Of a stretch of DNA of 5,693 nucleotides, positions 1 to 5,636 are shown one piece after another. Both the position numbers and the translations under genes were made by a program. The stretch comes from JAHJHG01 sp964463425. GTDB lineage: Bacteria > Patescibacteriota > Microgenomatia > UBA8517. The notes under the pieces were generated by a model. It had not been told where the DNA came from, ran no database searches, and saw nothing but the letters and a program-made list of their open reading frames with translations. Position 1 is the first letter of the stretch, and every line of letters begins with the position of its first letter. The stretch is taken from contig CAYXBV010000015.1 in assembly GCA_964463425.1 (NCBI GenBank), positions 1-5,693 on the forward strand, written 5' to 3'.

Positions 1-128
1 GTGTTTATTGCTTGACTAGAAGTATTTTTCATCTCATTTAGTTGTAGGATAGCATGCCTACGGTTCTTATTCTGAAATAGTTGAGCAGGTCGGTCTAGTA
101 CTTTTGTATCATTATAACAATAGTTCAC
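1..128 (-). CDS. Partial reading frame running off the left edge, unknown product
   Basis: An uninterrupted minus-strand frame of 42 codons starts at a GTG (128-126) that overlaps the TGA stop of the preceding 262-aa gene as GTGA, the arrangement expected for translational coupling. It then runs off the window without a stop. Its first residues read VNYCYNDTKVLDRPAQ, and residues 5-16 come from the left copy of the 37-bp direct repeat. The rest (LFQNKNRRHAILQLNEM and onward) is not recognised. Two readings are possible: a real downstream gene whose N-terminus contains the repeat, or a chance open frame through a duplicated gene tail. A frame this short would not be remarkable by chance in such DNA, so the call rests on the GTGA overlap and on the repeat being in frame. 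Only sequence beyond position 1 can decide. Confidence 0.35.
   Translation of the reverse strand, partial: MNYCYNDTKVLDRPAQLFQNKNRRHAILQLNEMKNTSSQAIN
82..118 (-). repeat. 37-bp direct repeat, left copy
   Basis: This stretch matches 942-978 at 34 of 37 positions in the same orientation. The two copies lie 860 bp apart and bracket the 262-aa gene. Read on the minus strand it encodes YNDTKVLDRPAQ, starting 9 nt past the stop codon of that gene. Of the three differences between copies, two are third-position synonymous changes (AAA/AAG and GTA/GTT) and one changes Arg to Gln, which hints at a coding history. Confidence 0.85.
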
Positions 129-913
129 TTAAATATAATTTTCTTCATCTCTTCAATGTCCGAATGTAGTGTAATTAGGTTTTTTCGTAAGAAATCTTCA
201 ATCCTATCAGCTTCGGGTAAATCAAAACTTGCTGAGATTATTAAACTATGAATATCTGTACTGGCCAATTGCTTAACAGATTCTTCCGCATCTGAAAGCT
301 CTTTGACAAACTGTTTAATACTTCTTACATAGTGCCAGGCTAAGCTACTTTGTGTAGTTACATCCCTCACTCGCTCGGTAGTCACGCCTTCACTCACCTC
401 TTTTACTTTCCATGACGGTGGATGCCCATAATCTGGACTGTCTTTAAAGAACAATGTTGAATGAATCCATTTTAATTCAGCAAGAAACGCTATATGGAAA
501 TCGTAGAAAACTGGTATACCTTGCGGGTTATATTCTCTATTCAATGCGTGTGTATCCCTCCTTCTAATCCAAGTAGAGTAAATCAATTCTGTTGCTACTG
601 CCTTTTCGATCGTCTGGCACGGCAATTCCTCTAGTTTATGAGAGGAAGCTAGCCTAACAAGTAAAGTGTTATCTTTTGAAGCGTCTATATTAAAAGAAAA
701 TAGTGTTTTAAGCTCCATCATCTCCTCGTCAGATAATAGTTTAGTTTCTGCAATATTGCAGAAACTTTTCCCGAGAATGTATCCGAGGAAAGGCCTCTTA
801 ACATCGGGTGTTTTTTTTACATACCAAAATTTGTTATCCTGAAAAACTACATTAGGAGCCAATGTCGAATTAATTGTTATTTTCTCCTCATCAGTTAGTA
901 ATCTAAAGTTCAT
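125..913 (-). CDS. Uncharacterised 262-aa protein with an internal LL(T/S)DEE duplication
   Basis: I do not recognise this family. The 262-aa protein has no signal peptide, no membrane segment and no obvious catalytic motif. Its N-terminal third carries a duplicated element: LLTDEE at residues 5-10 and LLSDEE at 59-64, each followed by an Asn about 10 residues on, then a DN pair and a Val in matching order. The middle (about 110-170) is rich in aromatic residues, His and Pro (for example FYDFHIAFLAELKWIHS), which suggests a folded globular core. The C-terminal 90 residues look helical and charged. The ATG at 913-911 follows tandem in-frame TAA stops of a small upstream frame by 3 nt, with no Shine-Dalgarno. 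The gene is separated from the upstream cluster by 133 nt and flanked by 37-bp direct repeats, so it may be a separately acquired cassette or have its own promoter. It is a convincing coding region of unknown role. Confidence 0.85.
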   Translation of the reverse strand: MNFRLLTDEEKITINSTLAPNVVFQDNKFWYVKKTPDVKRPFLGYILGKSFCNIAETKLLSDEEMMELKTLFSFNIDASKDNTLLVRLASSHKLEELPCQTIEKAVATELIYSTWIRRRDTHALNREYNPQGIPVFYDFHIAFLAELKWIHSTLFFKDSPDYGHPPSWKVKEVSEGVTTERVRDVTTQSSLAWHYVRSIKQFVKELSDAEESVKQLASTDIHSLIISASFDLPEADRIEDFLRKNLITLHSDIEEMKKIIFK

Positions 914-941
914 ATGTTATTACTTATTATCCAATCTTGGC

Positions 942-978
942 TGAGCAGGTTGGTCTAGAACCTTTGTATCATTATAAC
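942..978 (-). repeat. 37-bp direct repeat, right copy
   Basis: This is the partner of 82-118, with 34 of 37 bases identical. On the minus strand it encodes YNDTKVLDQPAQ inside a small frame that ends in tandem stops just before the 262-aa gene. It also contains a short inverted repeat (AGGTT-N7-AACCT), but the substitutions in the left copy break that pairing, so the hairpin is not conserved. Confidence 0.85.
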
Positions 979-998
979 TCAAAGCTAAACGAGACAAA
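971..998 (-). promoter_or_regulatory. Candidate promoter for the 262-aa gene
   Basis: The 133-nt gap upstream of the 262-aa gene contains a perfect TATAAT (976-971, minus strand) preceded by TTGTCT (997-992) at 15 nt or TTTGTC (998-993) at 16 nt. This is a plausible but suboptimal sigma-70-type arrangement. TATAAT is common by chance in DNA this AT-rich, and it lies inside the repeat, so its conservation may reflect the repeat and not promoter function. Confidence 0.25.
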
Positions 999-1046
999 TG
1001 AGACACTATAAAAAAAGGGGTATACTGATATAGTTTGATATATTAT

Positions 1047-1583
1047 TTATTTGCCAAACCCTAGAGTGATACTTGCGCCCTTTTTCTTGTTCTTGAAATC
1101 AATTGTTGCCATAATTCCTTCTCGTTTTATATCCACGTATCGAAATTCAGCAATGTTTAGTATTGGGTTAACGATAGGTTGATCGGCAAGAACTGCAGCA
1201 AGGTTTATCATAAAGTTCAACCATCTGTCGTCGCTATTACAAAAATCTGATGGTAATCCGTATTCATCAAGTAAACTGATAAGTTCATTTCTAAACTTTG
1301 GTAAAAGGAGAAAATCTATATTGTCATCCTTAGGATAAGTATCAATTGACTGATCTATCCTTGTCATGATTTCTTTCATAGCCTTGGTGATATATTCTTT
1401 TTTAGTATGGACTACCCAGTCTGCATGGAAACGCACGAGTGAATAGTTTTCAGGTTTATTTTGTTCTCTTTTTCTATCAAGTAATTTTCTCAATTCAACC
1501 ATTAGATAAACAATTTCGCATTCTTCTTTCATTGAGTGGTTGTTCAGAAACACTGTTAATTTTTTTACTATTTGAATCTTCAT
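1047..1583 (-). CDS. Uncharacterised 178-aa protein, partner of the putative nuclease gene
   Basis: I do not recognise this protein. The preferred start is the ATG at 1583-1581 (MKIQIVKKLT), 13 nt past the stop of the nuclease-like gene. An in-frame ATG at 1694 would add 37 residues lying almost wholly inside that gene in another frame, so it is unlikely. The predicted protein is soluble and mostly helical for the first 130 residues. Its most distinctive patch is RFHADWVVHT at residues 51-60, an Arg/His/Asp/Trp cluster that looks like a conserved core. The C-terminal part (about 145-178) alternates hydrophobic and charged residues as beta strands do, and ends in a KNKKKG turn followed by SITLGFGK. 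The tight spacing suggests co-expression with, and possibly binding to, the upstream gene product. The RFHADWVVH spacing does not fit the HEPN R-x4-6-H motif, so no RNase role is claimed. Confidence 0.85.
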   Translation of the reverse strand: MKIQIVKKLTVFLNNHSMKEECEIVYLMVELRKLLDRKREQNKPENYSLVRFHADWVVHTKKEYITKAMKEIMTRIDQSIDTYPKDDNIDFLLLPKFRNELISLLDEYGLPSDFCNSDDRWLNFMINLAAVLADQPIVNPILNIAEFRYVDIKREGIMATIDFKNKKKGASITLGFGK

Positions 1584-1596
1584 AGGCTGACTTTTA

Positions 1597-3018
1597 CTAA
1601 TTCCATAACATGTTTTCGTTCTTGAATCTGGGGAAATATGCGTCACTTTTTTGTCTTTGTGAAGCAACACTATACATATACTCAAGAATATCAAGGAAAC
1701 TAGAAAACGTGAGATACTCCATTGTCAACCGAGCATAAAACATCGCATCAAAATCAACACTAAATGGGCCACGTCTAATAATAAACAATCCATGATCGTC
1801 TGGAGAATGTGCATAAAGCCCTTCTTTTACCAAAAACATCCTATCTTTTTCTTTCTCAAACTGTGCAATCTGCTTATCTAGATCTGTTTCATTACGATCT
1901 TCAATTTCCCAGTTGTGTTTTTTTAATATCTCTTTGAGCTTGGTTACATTTAATGTGTATTTAACCAGGTAATAACCAGATATTAAGTACATACAATCTT
2001 TGGCTGAAAACGGGAAGATTGAATATGGAGGAACCGATCTAATAAAATTGCCTTTTTCGTCGCTATAAAACGTGTCCCAGTTGCTATGAACTAATACTAA
2101 ATCTTTGGATTCCACTTTAGGTGAGAGTTTTTTTAATTCCTCGACGTTAACATTTTTACTTCCTTTAATAGCTCTAAAATTTGTTACCTCGATATTTATA
2201 CAGTCGTCAAAATTTTCCGATACAATCATTTTCTTTTCAGATTCTCGAAATAATCTTTTGATTTTGTTTGTGTAGGTTTGTGGTTCCAGTTCCATTATTC
2301 TCGTTCCAATATCAATTCCGCCAATCCGAGCTTTGTTTATTATCGCAATCCTTTGTAGTTCAAGTAATCTTTTTGCCTGATTACTTATTTTTGCTTTTCC
2401 CTGAACCTTTTTAAGGGTAAACATATTCTTTATGTCTTTCCCATATTTTTTGATTTCATGAATGAAGGCAACCCCATCTTTGATTTCAGTTAAATCACCC
2501 ACTCTTAGAAAGTGAGTTAGATCATTAAGGATCACAAGGCTATCCAGCGCTTTGGAAATTCTATGTGCCCACATAAACTCGCTTCTAAATTCTTTACTGT
2601 TAACATCTACGCTTCCTGCACCAAAGCCTCTAGCAGAGGAGTTTAAGAAAGTGCGGTTATAGTTCAAATTCCTCCATGCAATACCATCACATATCGTTCT
2701 GGAGATTCGTATTAGTTGCTCGTGAATGAGAATATGATCTTCTAGCCCACGAAGCTCCTTTTCTTCTTTTGGAGTTAATCGGCCCTTCTCGTGTAGTTTT
2801 TTGGCTCTTTCTCTTCCTACCCTTAGTTTTTCCCAAAGCAGTGTTTCGGCTTGCGCTAGTTTGTACTGCATTGCAAGCAATACATTTTTCTTATGCTTAT
2901 GTCGCTTGCTCCGTGTTGCTCTTAGTACCTTTTCAAAATAGTCAACCCATTCTTTGTAATAAGAACTGGCGAGAATGGATGATATCTTAAGTGCAAAGTC
3001 TTTTTTAAGCATGTACAT
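1597..3018 (-). CDS. Putative PD-(D/E)XK-type nuclease, 473 aa
   Basis: The central region carries a PD-(D/E)XK-like signature: GD at residues 174-175 (VGDLTEIK) followed 13 residues later by E188-I189-K190 within AFIHEIKKYGK. The spacing and the hydrophobic strand before E-x-K fit the two metal-binding acidic residues and lysine of that fold. Acidic residues in the preceding helix (E143, E147) could supply the upstream Glu. Residues 1-110 are basic and helical, with a KRHKHKKN patch (about 38-45) and a charged coiled-coil-like stretch at 55-100. Then comes CDGIAWRNLNYNR (110-122), apparently a conserved core. The C-terminal half has a compact element (VPPYSIFPFSAKDC, 329-342) and a final helical segment, and may recognise a target or bind partners. 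The expected role is cleavage of DNA or RNA, but this is inferred from the motif alone. The start is ATG 3018-3016; the Met at codon 3 (3012) is also possible. No Shine-Dalgarno is seen. The gene lies 27 nt after the TPR gene and 13 nt before the 178-aa gene. Confidence 0.85.
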   Translation of the reverse strand: MYMLKKDFALKISSILASSYYKEWVDYFEKVLRATRSKRHKHKKNVLLAMQYKLAQAETLLWEKLRVGRERAKKLHEKGRLTPKEEKELRGLEDHILIHEQLIRISRTICDGIAWRNLNYNRTFLNSSARGFGAGSVDVNSKEFRSEFMWAHRISKALDSLVILNDLTHFLRVGDLTEIKDGVAFIHEIKKYGKDIKNMFTLKKVQGKAKISNQAKRLLELQRIAIINKARIGGIDIGTRIMELEPQTYTNKIKRLFRESEKKMIVSENFDDCINIEVTNFRAIKGSKNVNVEELKKLSPKVESKDLVLVHSNWDTFYSDEKGNFIRSVPPYSIFPFSAKDCMYLISGYYLVKYTLNVTKLKEILKKHNWEIEDRNETDLDKQIAQFEKEKDRMFLVKEGLYAHSPDDHGLFIIRRGPFSVDFDAMFYARLTMEYLTFSSFLDILEYMYSVASQRQKSDAYFPRFKNENMLWN

Positions 3019-3045
3019 ATTATTTCGATTTTGATCATCAATAAT

Positions 3046-3810
3046 TTATTTAGCAGGTTGATTCTTAAGTTTATCTAAAATCTTTAAGTCATTTTCTGTC
3101 GCAATCTTCAGTTTTTTCATCTTCTCAAAGTATATAATTGCCACATCGTTATTACCTTCTTTCTTGGCTTGTTTAGCTAATGCGCGATATGCACTGCCCA
3201 CAATTCCCAATGGCGCAGGTGGAGGGCTATCTTTCCATTCAGGTGAAATTGCACACCTATCACTTATGTTTAAGCCAATCTCTGCACTTTTCAAATAATT
3301 CCCACGTTTATAGAAAAGCTCAGCATATGAACAAAGACATGGTTCATATTCTTTTGTGTTATCGAAAACAAACTTTAAAGCCTTTTCTGCACGATCTAAA
3401 TCTCTGATTGGAGCATCATCTACCAACATATGCCCAAGTTCTCCAGCGATGTCTATTTGATCCAAATATTCGGCGTTATGCCGTTTTTCTAAAGGTAATT
3501 GTACAGGAAGAGTATTTTTGGATAGTCCAAACGCTTTATTAAAATAAGATATCGCTTTATCTAGATTTCCTTTTCTCTCGTCTCCTCGAATATGCCATGC
3601 AGTAAAATTTCTCCACGCTATGCCCAACCAGTAAACTAATCTTGGATTTGTAGTATTCTGAAATTCCTTTTCAATATCTCCAATAACACTTAACATGTTT
3701 TCTTTCTTAAAATCTTGTTCATCGCCAAAGCCCATGCTCGTAATACGCATAAGCGCAGTTATCGCTTCGTTGTCATCTTTATATTTCGAGTTATTAAATA
3801 ATTTGAACAT
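3046..3810 (-). CDS. TPR-like helical-repeat protein, 254 aa
   Basis: The protein is almost entirely helical and contains several tetratricopeptide-like helix pairs. The clearest is residues 58-97, with YWLGIAWRNFTAW followed by KGNLDKAISYFNKAF. Others are at about 122-150 (AGELGHML ... AEKALKFVF), 157-184 (SYAELFYKRGNYLKSAEIGL) and 203-237 (SAYRALAKQAKKEG ... AIIYFEKMKKL). These show the usual small and aromatic residues at the helix contacts. TPR proteins are protein-protein adaptors, so the likely job is to bind another product of this operon or to sense a partner. There is no signal peptide, so a cytoplasmic location is expected. The ATG (3810-3808) lies 2 nt past the stop of the 382-aa gene, implying translational coupling. 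The C-terminal tail NDLKILDKLKNQPAK resembles the peptide encoded by the two 37-bp repeats further downstream, suggesting that pieces of this gene or a paralogue were duplicated there. Confidence 0.88.
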   Translation of the reverse strand: MFKLFNNSKYKDDNEAITALMRITSMGFGDEQDFKKENMLSVIGDIEKEFQNTTNPRLVYWLGIAWRNFTAWHIRGDERKGNLDKAISYFNKAFGLSKNTLPVQLPLEKRHNAEYLDQIDIAGELGHMLVDDAPIRDLDRAEKALKFVFDNTKEYEPCLCSYAELFYKRGNYLKSAEIGLNISDRCAISPEWKDSPPPAPLGIVGSAYRALAKQAKKEGNNDVAIIYFEKMKKLKIATENDLKILDKLKNQPAK

Positions 3811-3812
3811 GG

Positions 3813-4961
3813 TTATAGTTTTGTTAATAAATTGAAGTGAAATTCGAATGTTTTGGTAAAATTTGAAAAAGCGTCAAAATTACTAAACATGAATGACTCT
3901 TCCAAACCGCTTTCTGAATCCAAAGTCATATCCCCATATTTCACTACAGGAATTTGATAGTTATTATTAAATCTTTTGTCTCGAGAACCATCTTTGTTTG
4001 TTTTCTTCCATGTGTGCTGAATAACTTCCGTATCCTTCGGAACACTTTCTTCTTCGATGTATGCAGTTAGTTTTAATCCAAAGTTAATATCCTTGAGATC
4101 AAAAATCCCAAAGTCTCGATTGTCCTTAAACAAAATAAGAAATGTCGGAAAGAAAAACAAATCGGGGCCATTAGCATTGGGTAGTAGTAGATGGGGAAGA
4201 TCACTCTTAACAAACTCTATATCTCTATCTTTATTGCATATTGGCGTTCTCTTTGTTGCCGTTTGTGCCATTGTGCGGGCTTTTGCTCTGTCAACCCCTT
4301 CTGCGTAAGTAATATCCCACATCTTCTCGCTACCCATTAATTCCTTGAAGGTATCCACACAATTGAGCCAACTTTTCTCAAGTTGAGATTTGTCCGCGAA
4401 TGTTAATTGAACAAAAGTAGACTCAACCTGGTTTTCTAGCTCTTTGACTATTTCTTGTTGTGCTTTTCTAGTCTCGGCAATCCTTTTATAAAAGAAACCA
4501 ACAATAACTAGATAACTGCCAAAGTGTGCGAAGGTTAAGAAAAATTGTTTTGTTTTTGCAGAATTGAGTTTTTTGATTATTTCAACACGCTTGTTATAAA
4601 TATCGGTAATTTGTTTCCTTAGTTCTTCAAAGTTTTTACTAGTAACAGTTAGGGCCTTGCTAGAACTTCTGATGATATTTCCTGTGTTTGATACCTCAAT
4701 CCCAACAGGGTAACTTTTATTATTTGACGGATTAGTTACGCTTTGAGCATCATTACTATTATTTTTGGGGACTTTGAGCAATCTGTCCACACTCACAGAT
4801 GTTTTGTTGTATACCTTGTTGTACAAAGCCTTCTTGGGGTTTGTAATAATACCCATACCTCTTGGAGCCTTTAATCCCAAACTATGCCTCACATACCGTT
4901 TCCACGACGTCCTAGCTGAAATTCTTCTTTTTAACGATGGCGTTCTAATTCCAAATTTCAT
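3813..4961 (-). CDS. 382-aa protein: basic N-terminal module, helical/membrane segment, conserved C-terminal domain
   Basis: Three parts are visible. Residues 1-60 are strongly basic, with KRRISARTSWKRYVRHSLGL followed by GMGIITNPKKALYNKVYNKT. From memory this resembles a short N-terminal module of many uncharacterised bacterial proteins; I cannot verify that here. A low-complexity Asn/Ser linker (64-105) leads to a helical region (108-180) with a 19-residue hydrophobic stretch at 140-158 (FFLTFAHFGSYLVIVGFFY), either one membrane helix or a buried coiled-coil core. The last 160 residues form a globular domain with HTWKK (316-320), the KDGSRDKRFNNNYQIPVVKYG block (323-343) and SGLEESFMFSN (351-361). 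I recall a similar C-terminal block in proteins carrying DUF4236 at the N-terminus, but its function is unknown to me. The ATG overlaps the upstream stop as ATGA, so it is coupled to the 206-aa gene; the TPR gene follows after 2 nt. No enzyme motif is seen. Confidence 0.87.
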   Translation of the reverse strand: MKFGIRTPSLKRRISARTSWKRYVRHSLGLKAPRGMGIITNPKKALYNKVYNKTSVSVDRLLKVPKNNSNDAQSVTNPSNNKSYPVGIEVSNTGNIIRSSSKALTVTSKNFEELRKQITDIYNKRVEIIKKLNSAKTKQFFLTFAHFGSYLVIVGFFYKRIAETRKAQQEIVKELENQVESTFVQLTFADKSQLEKSWLNCVDTFKELMGSEKMWDITYAEGVDRAKARTMAQTATKRTPICNKDRDIEFVKSDLPHLLLPNANGPDLFFFPTFLILFKDNRDFGIFDLKDINFGLKLTAYIEEESVPKDTEVIQHTWKKTNKDGSRDKRFNNNYQIPVVKYGDMTLDSESGLEESFMFSNFDAFSNFTKTFEFHFNLLTKL

Positions 4962-5578
4962 ATATTAAGAATCTTGTTTGATAATAAATCTAAATACTTT
5001 TTGCGCTTTTCTTCTGACAGTGAAACCTTTAACTTTTCGTCAACTATCGAGTTATTAATCGTATCCCTTAGTATTGAAGTATTTAAGAAAAAATCACCGT
5101 TGTGTGTTTCCGTTCCAAGCAAAGTAATCGTTCCAACCATAAATTTAGCAAAGTTTTTCTTATTCAATCTATCTTTAGATTTTATAATCCATGGCTCATG
5201 AATTTTTGTTTTATCACATTTGACGTAGCTAGAGTAAGAAGAAAGTAGGTTGTCCATAAAAGAGTCAGAAGTAAACATGTGCTTCGTAGTTTCTAAAAAT
5301 TGATCAATGACGCCAAAAACAATGAGTAATTTTTCTTCCGTGGATTTATTTGACTTCTTAATAGCATTTAGATTATCTATGAGTCCCATTGTTAACACTT
5401 CCTTGGTTATGTAATCTTCCAACTCAAATTTATCTGGAAACATTTTATGTAAAACACTTCCACTTTTTGGCCGCCTGCTGTAGCCATACGCTTTCCATAA
5501 TTTATCATCTAAAACTGGCTTCATAGTTGTGCCAGTTAAGTACAAAACAAGATCGTTTAACTTCGTTTTATCTGCCAT
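4958..5578 (-). CDS. Uncharacterised 206-aa protein, first gene of the cluster
   Basis: I do not recognise this family. The protein is soluble, Lys-rich and predicted mostly helical. Residues 1-60 include a distinctive WKAYGYSRRPKSGS patch (28-41), aromatic and basic enough to be a nucleic-acid or partner contact. The middle (65-120) is amphipathic helix, and the region around residues 140-175 (KFMVGTITLLGTETHNGDFF) looks like a small beta or turn element. The last 30 residues are a charged helix. The ATG at 5578-5576 is preceded by an AT-rich stretch without Shine-Dalgarno. Its TGA overlaps the next gene's ATG by 4 nt (ATGA). As the first gene after the tRNA, it probably lies nearest the operon promoter. 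The coding call is secure from length, coupling and composition; the function is not known. Confidence 0.85.
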   Translation of the reverse strand: MADKTKLNDLVLYLTGTTMKPVLDDKLWKAYGYSRRPKSGSVLHKMFPDKFELEDYITKEVLTMGLIDNLNAIKKSNKSTEEKLLIVFGVIDQFLETTKHMFTSDSFMDNLLSSYSSYVKCDKTKIHEPWIIKSKDRLNKKNFAKFMVGTITLLGTETHNGDFFLNTSILRDTINNSIVDEKLKVSLSEEKRKKYLDLLSNKILNI

Positions 5579-5587
5579 ATTCTATTC

Positions 5588-5616
5588 GTTATAAGTTAGT
5601 AGGCATTTGTTGTCTT
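5588..5616 (-). promoter_or_regulatory. Candidate promoter upstream of the 206-aa gene
   Basis: Between the tRNA and the first gene, the minus strand has AAGACA (5616-5611; 4 of 6 bases match TTGACA), a 17-nt spacer and TATAAC (5593-5588; 5 of 6 match TATAAT). A start about 7 nt downstream would leave only a few nucleotides before the ATG at 5578, giving a nearly leaderless mRNA, which agrees with the missing Shine-Dalgarno. The alternative is read-through from the tRNA. AT-rich DNA gives such matches often, so confidence is low. Confidence 0.28.
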
Positions 5617-5634
5617 TTGAACCTATCCGTTCAA
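5617..5634 (-). repeat. Perfect inverted repeat just after the tRNA
   Basis: The minus strand reads TTGAAC-GGATAG-GTTCAA, a perfect 6-bp stem with a 6-nt loop that begins 2 nt past the encoded CCA. No T-run follows on either strand, so it is not a canonical intrinsic terminator. It could be a tRNA 3'-processing structure, a weak terminator, an operator overlapping the proposed promoter region, or chance. Confidence 0.5.
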
Positions 5635-5636
5635 CT

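Larger units (their letters stand above)
920..1006 (-). pseudogene. Short relic resembling the tail of the TPR gene
   Basis: A minus-strand frame from GTG (1006-1004) to tandem TAA TAA stops (922-917) would encode 28 residues ending SYNDTKVLDQPAQPRLDNK. The core aligns with the C-terminus of the TPR protein upstream, NDLKILDKLKNQPAK: N-D-x-K-(I/V)-L-D, then a 4-residue gap, then Q-P-A. The nine bases coding for QPA in both places (CAACCTGCT) are identical. The frame stays open upstream to about 1042, but no likely start with a ribosome site is visible. I favour a truncated remnant of a TPR-gene tail over a functional peptide; a short translated leader for the 262-aa gene is the alternative. 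Confidence 0.4.

Noticed and set aside
942..978. Integron attC or CRISPR-like repeat interpretation of the 37-bp repeats.
   Set aside because: There are only two copies, 860 bp apart, with no regular spacers. The inverted repeat in one copy is not preserved in the other, and no core site or integrase is visible.
1010..1020. CCCC followed by seven T on the minus strand after the 178-aa gene, as a possible intrinsic terminator.
   Set aside because: No convincing GC-rich stem precedes it; the upstream DNA is AT-rich with only trivial ATAT pairings.
1433..1460. HEPN-type RNase motif in the 178-aa protein (RFHADWVVH).
   Set aside because: The Arg-to-His spacing does not fit the R-x4-6-H pattern and the surrounding helices were not otherwise HEPN-like.
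1584..1694. N-terminal extension of the 178-aa gene beginning MIFLSICIVLL, resembling a signal peptide.
   Set aside because: The extension lies almost wholly inside the 3' end of the nuclease-like gene in a different frame. The ATG at 1583 sits just after that gene's stop and is the natural start.
2769..2990. Plus-strand open frame of about 73 codons with a hydrophobic start.
   Set aside because: It is antisense to the well-supported nuclease-like gene, is low in charged residues as complement-strand frames of helical genes often are, and has no ribosome site.
3180..5201. Several plus-strand open frames of 67-83 codons (near 3180-3407, 4057-4308, 4765-4968 and 4974-5201).
   Set aside because: All lie opposite convincing minus-strand genes, have no coherent protein features and are best explained as shadows.
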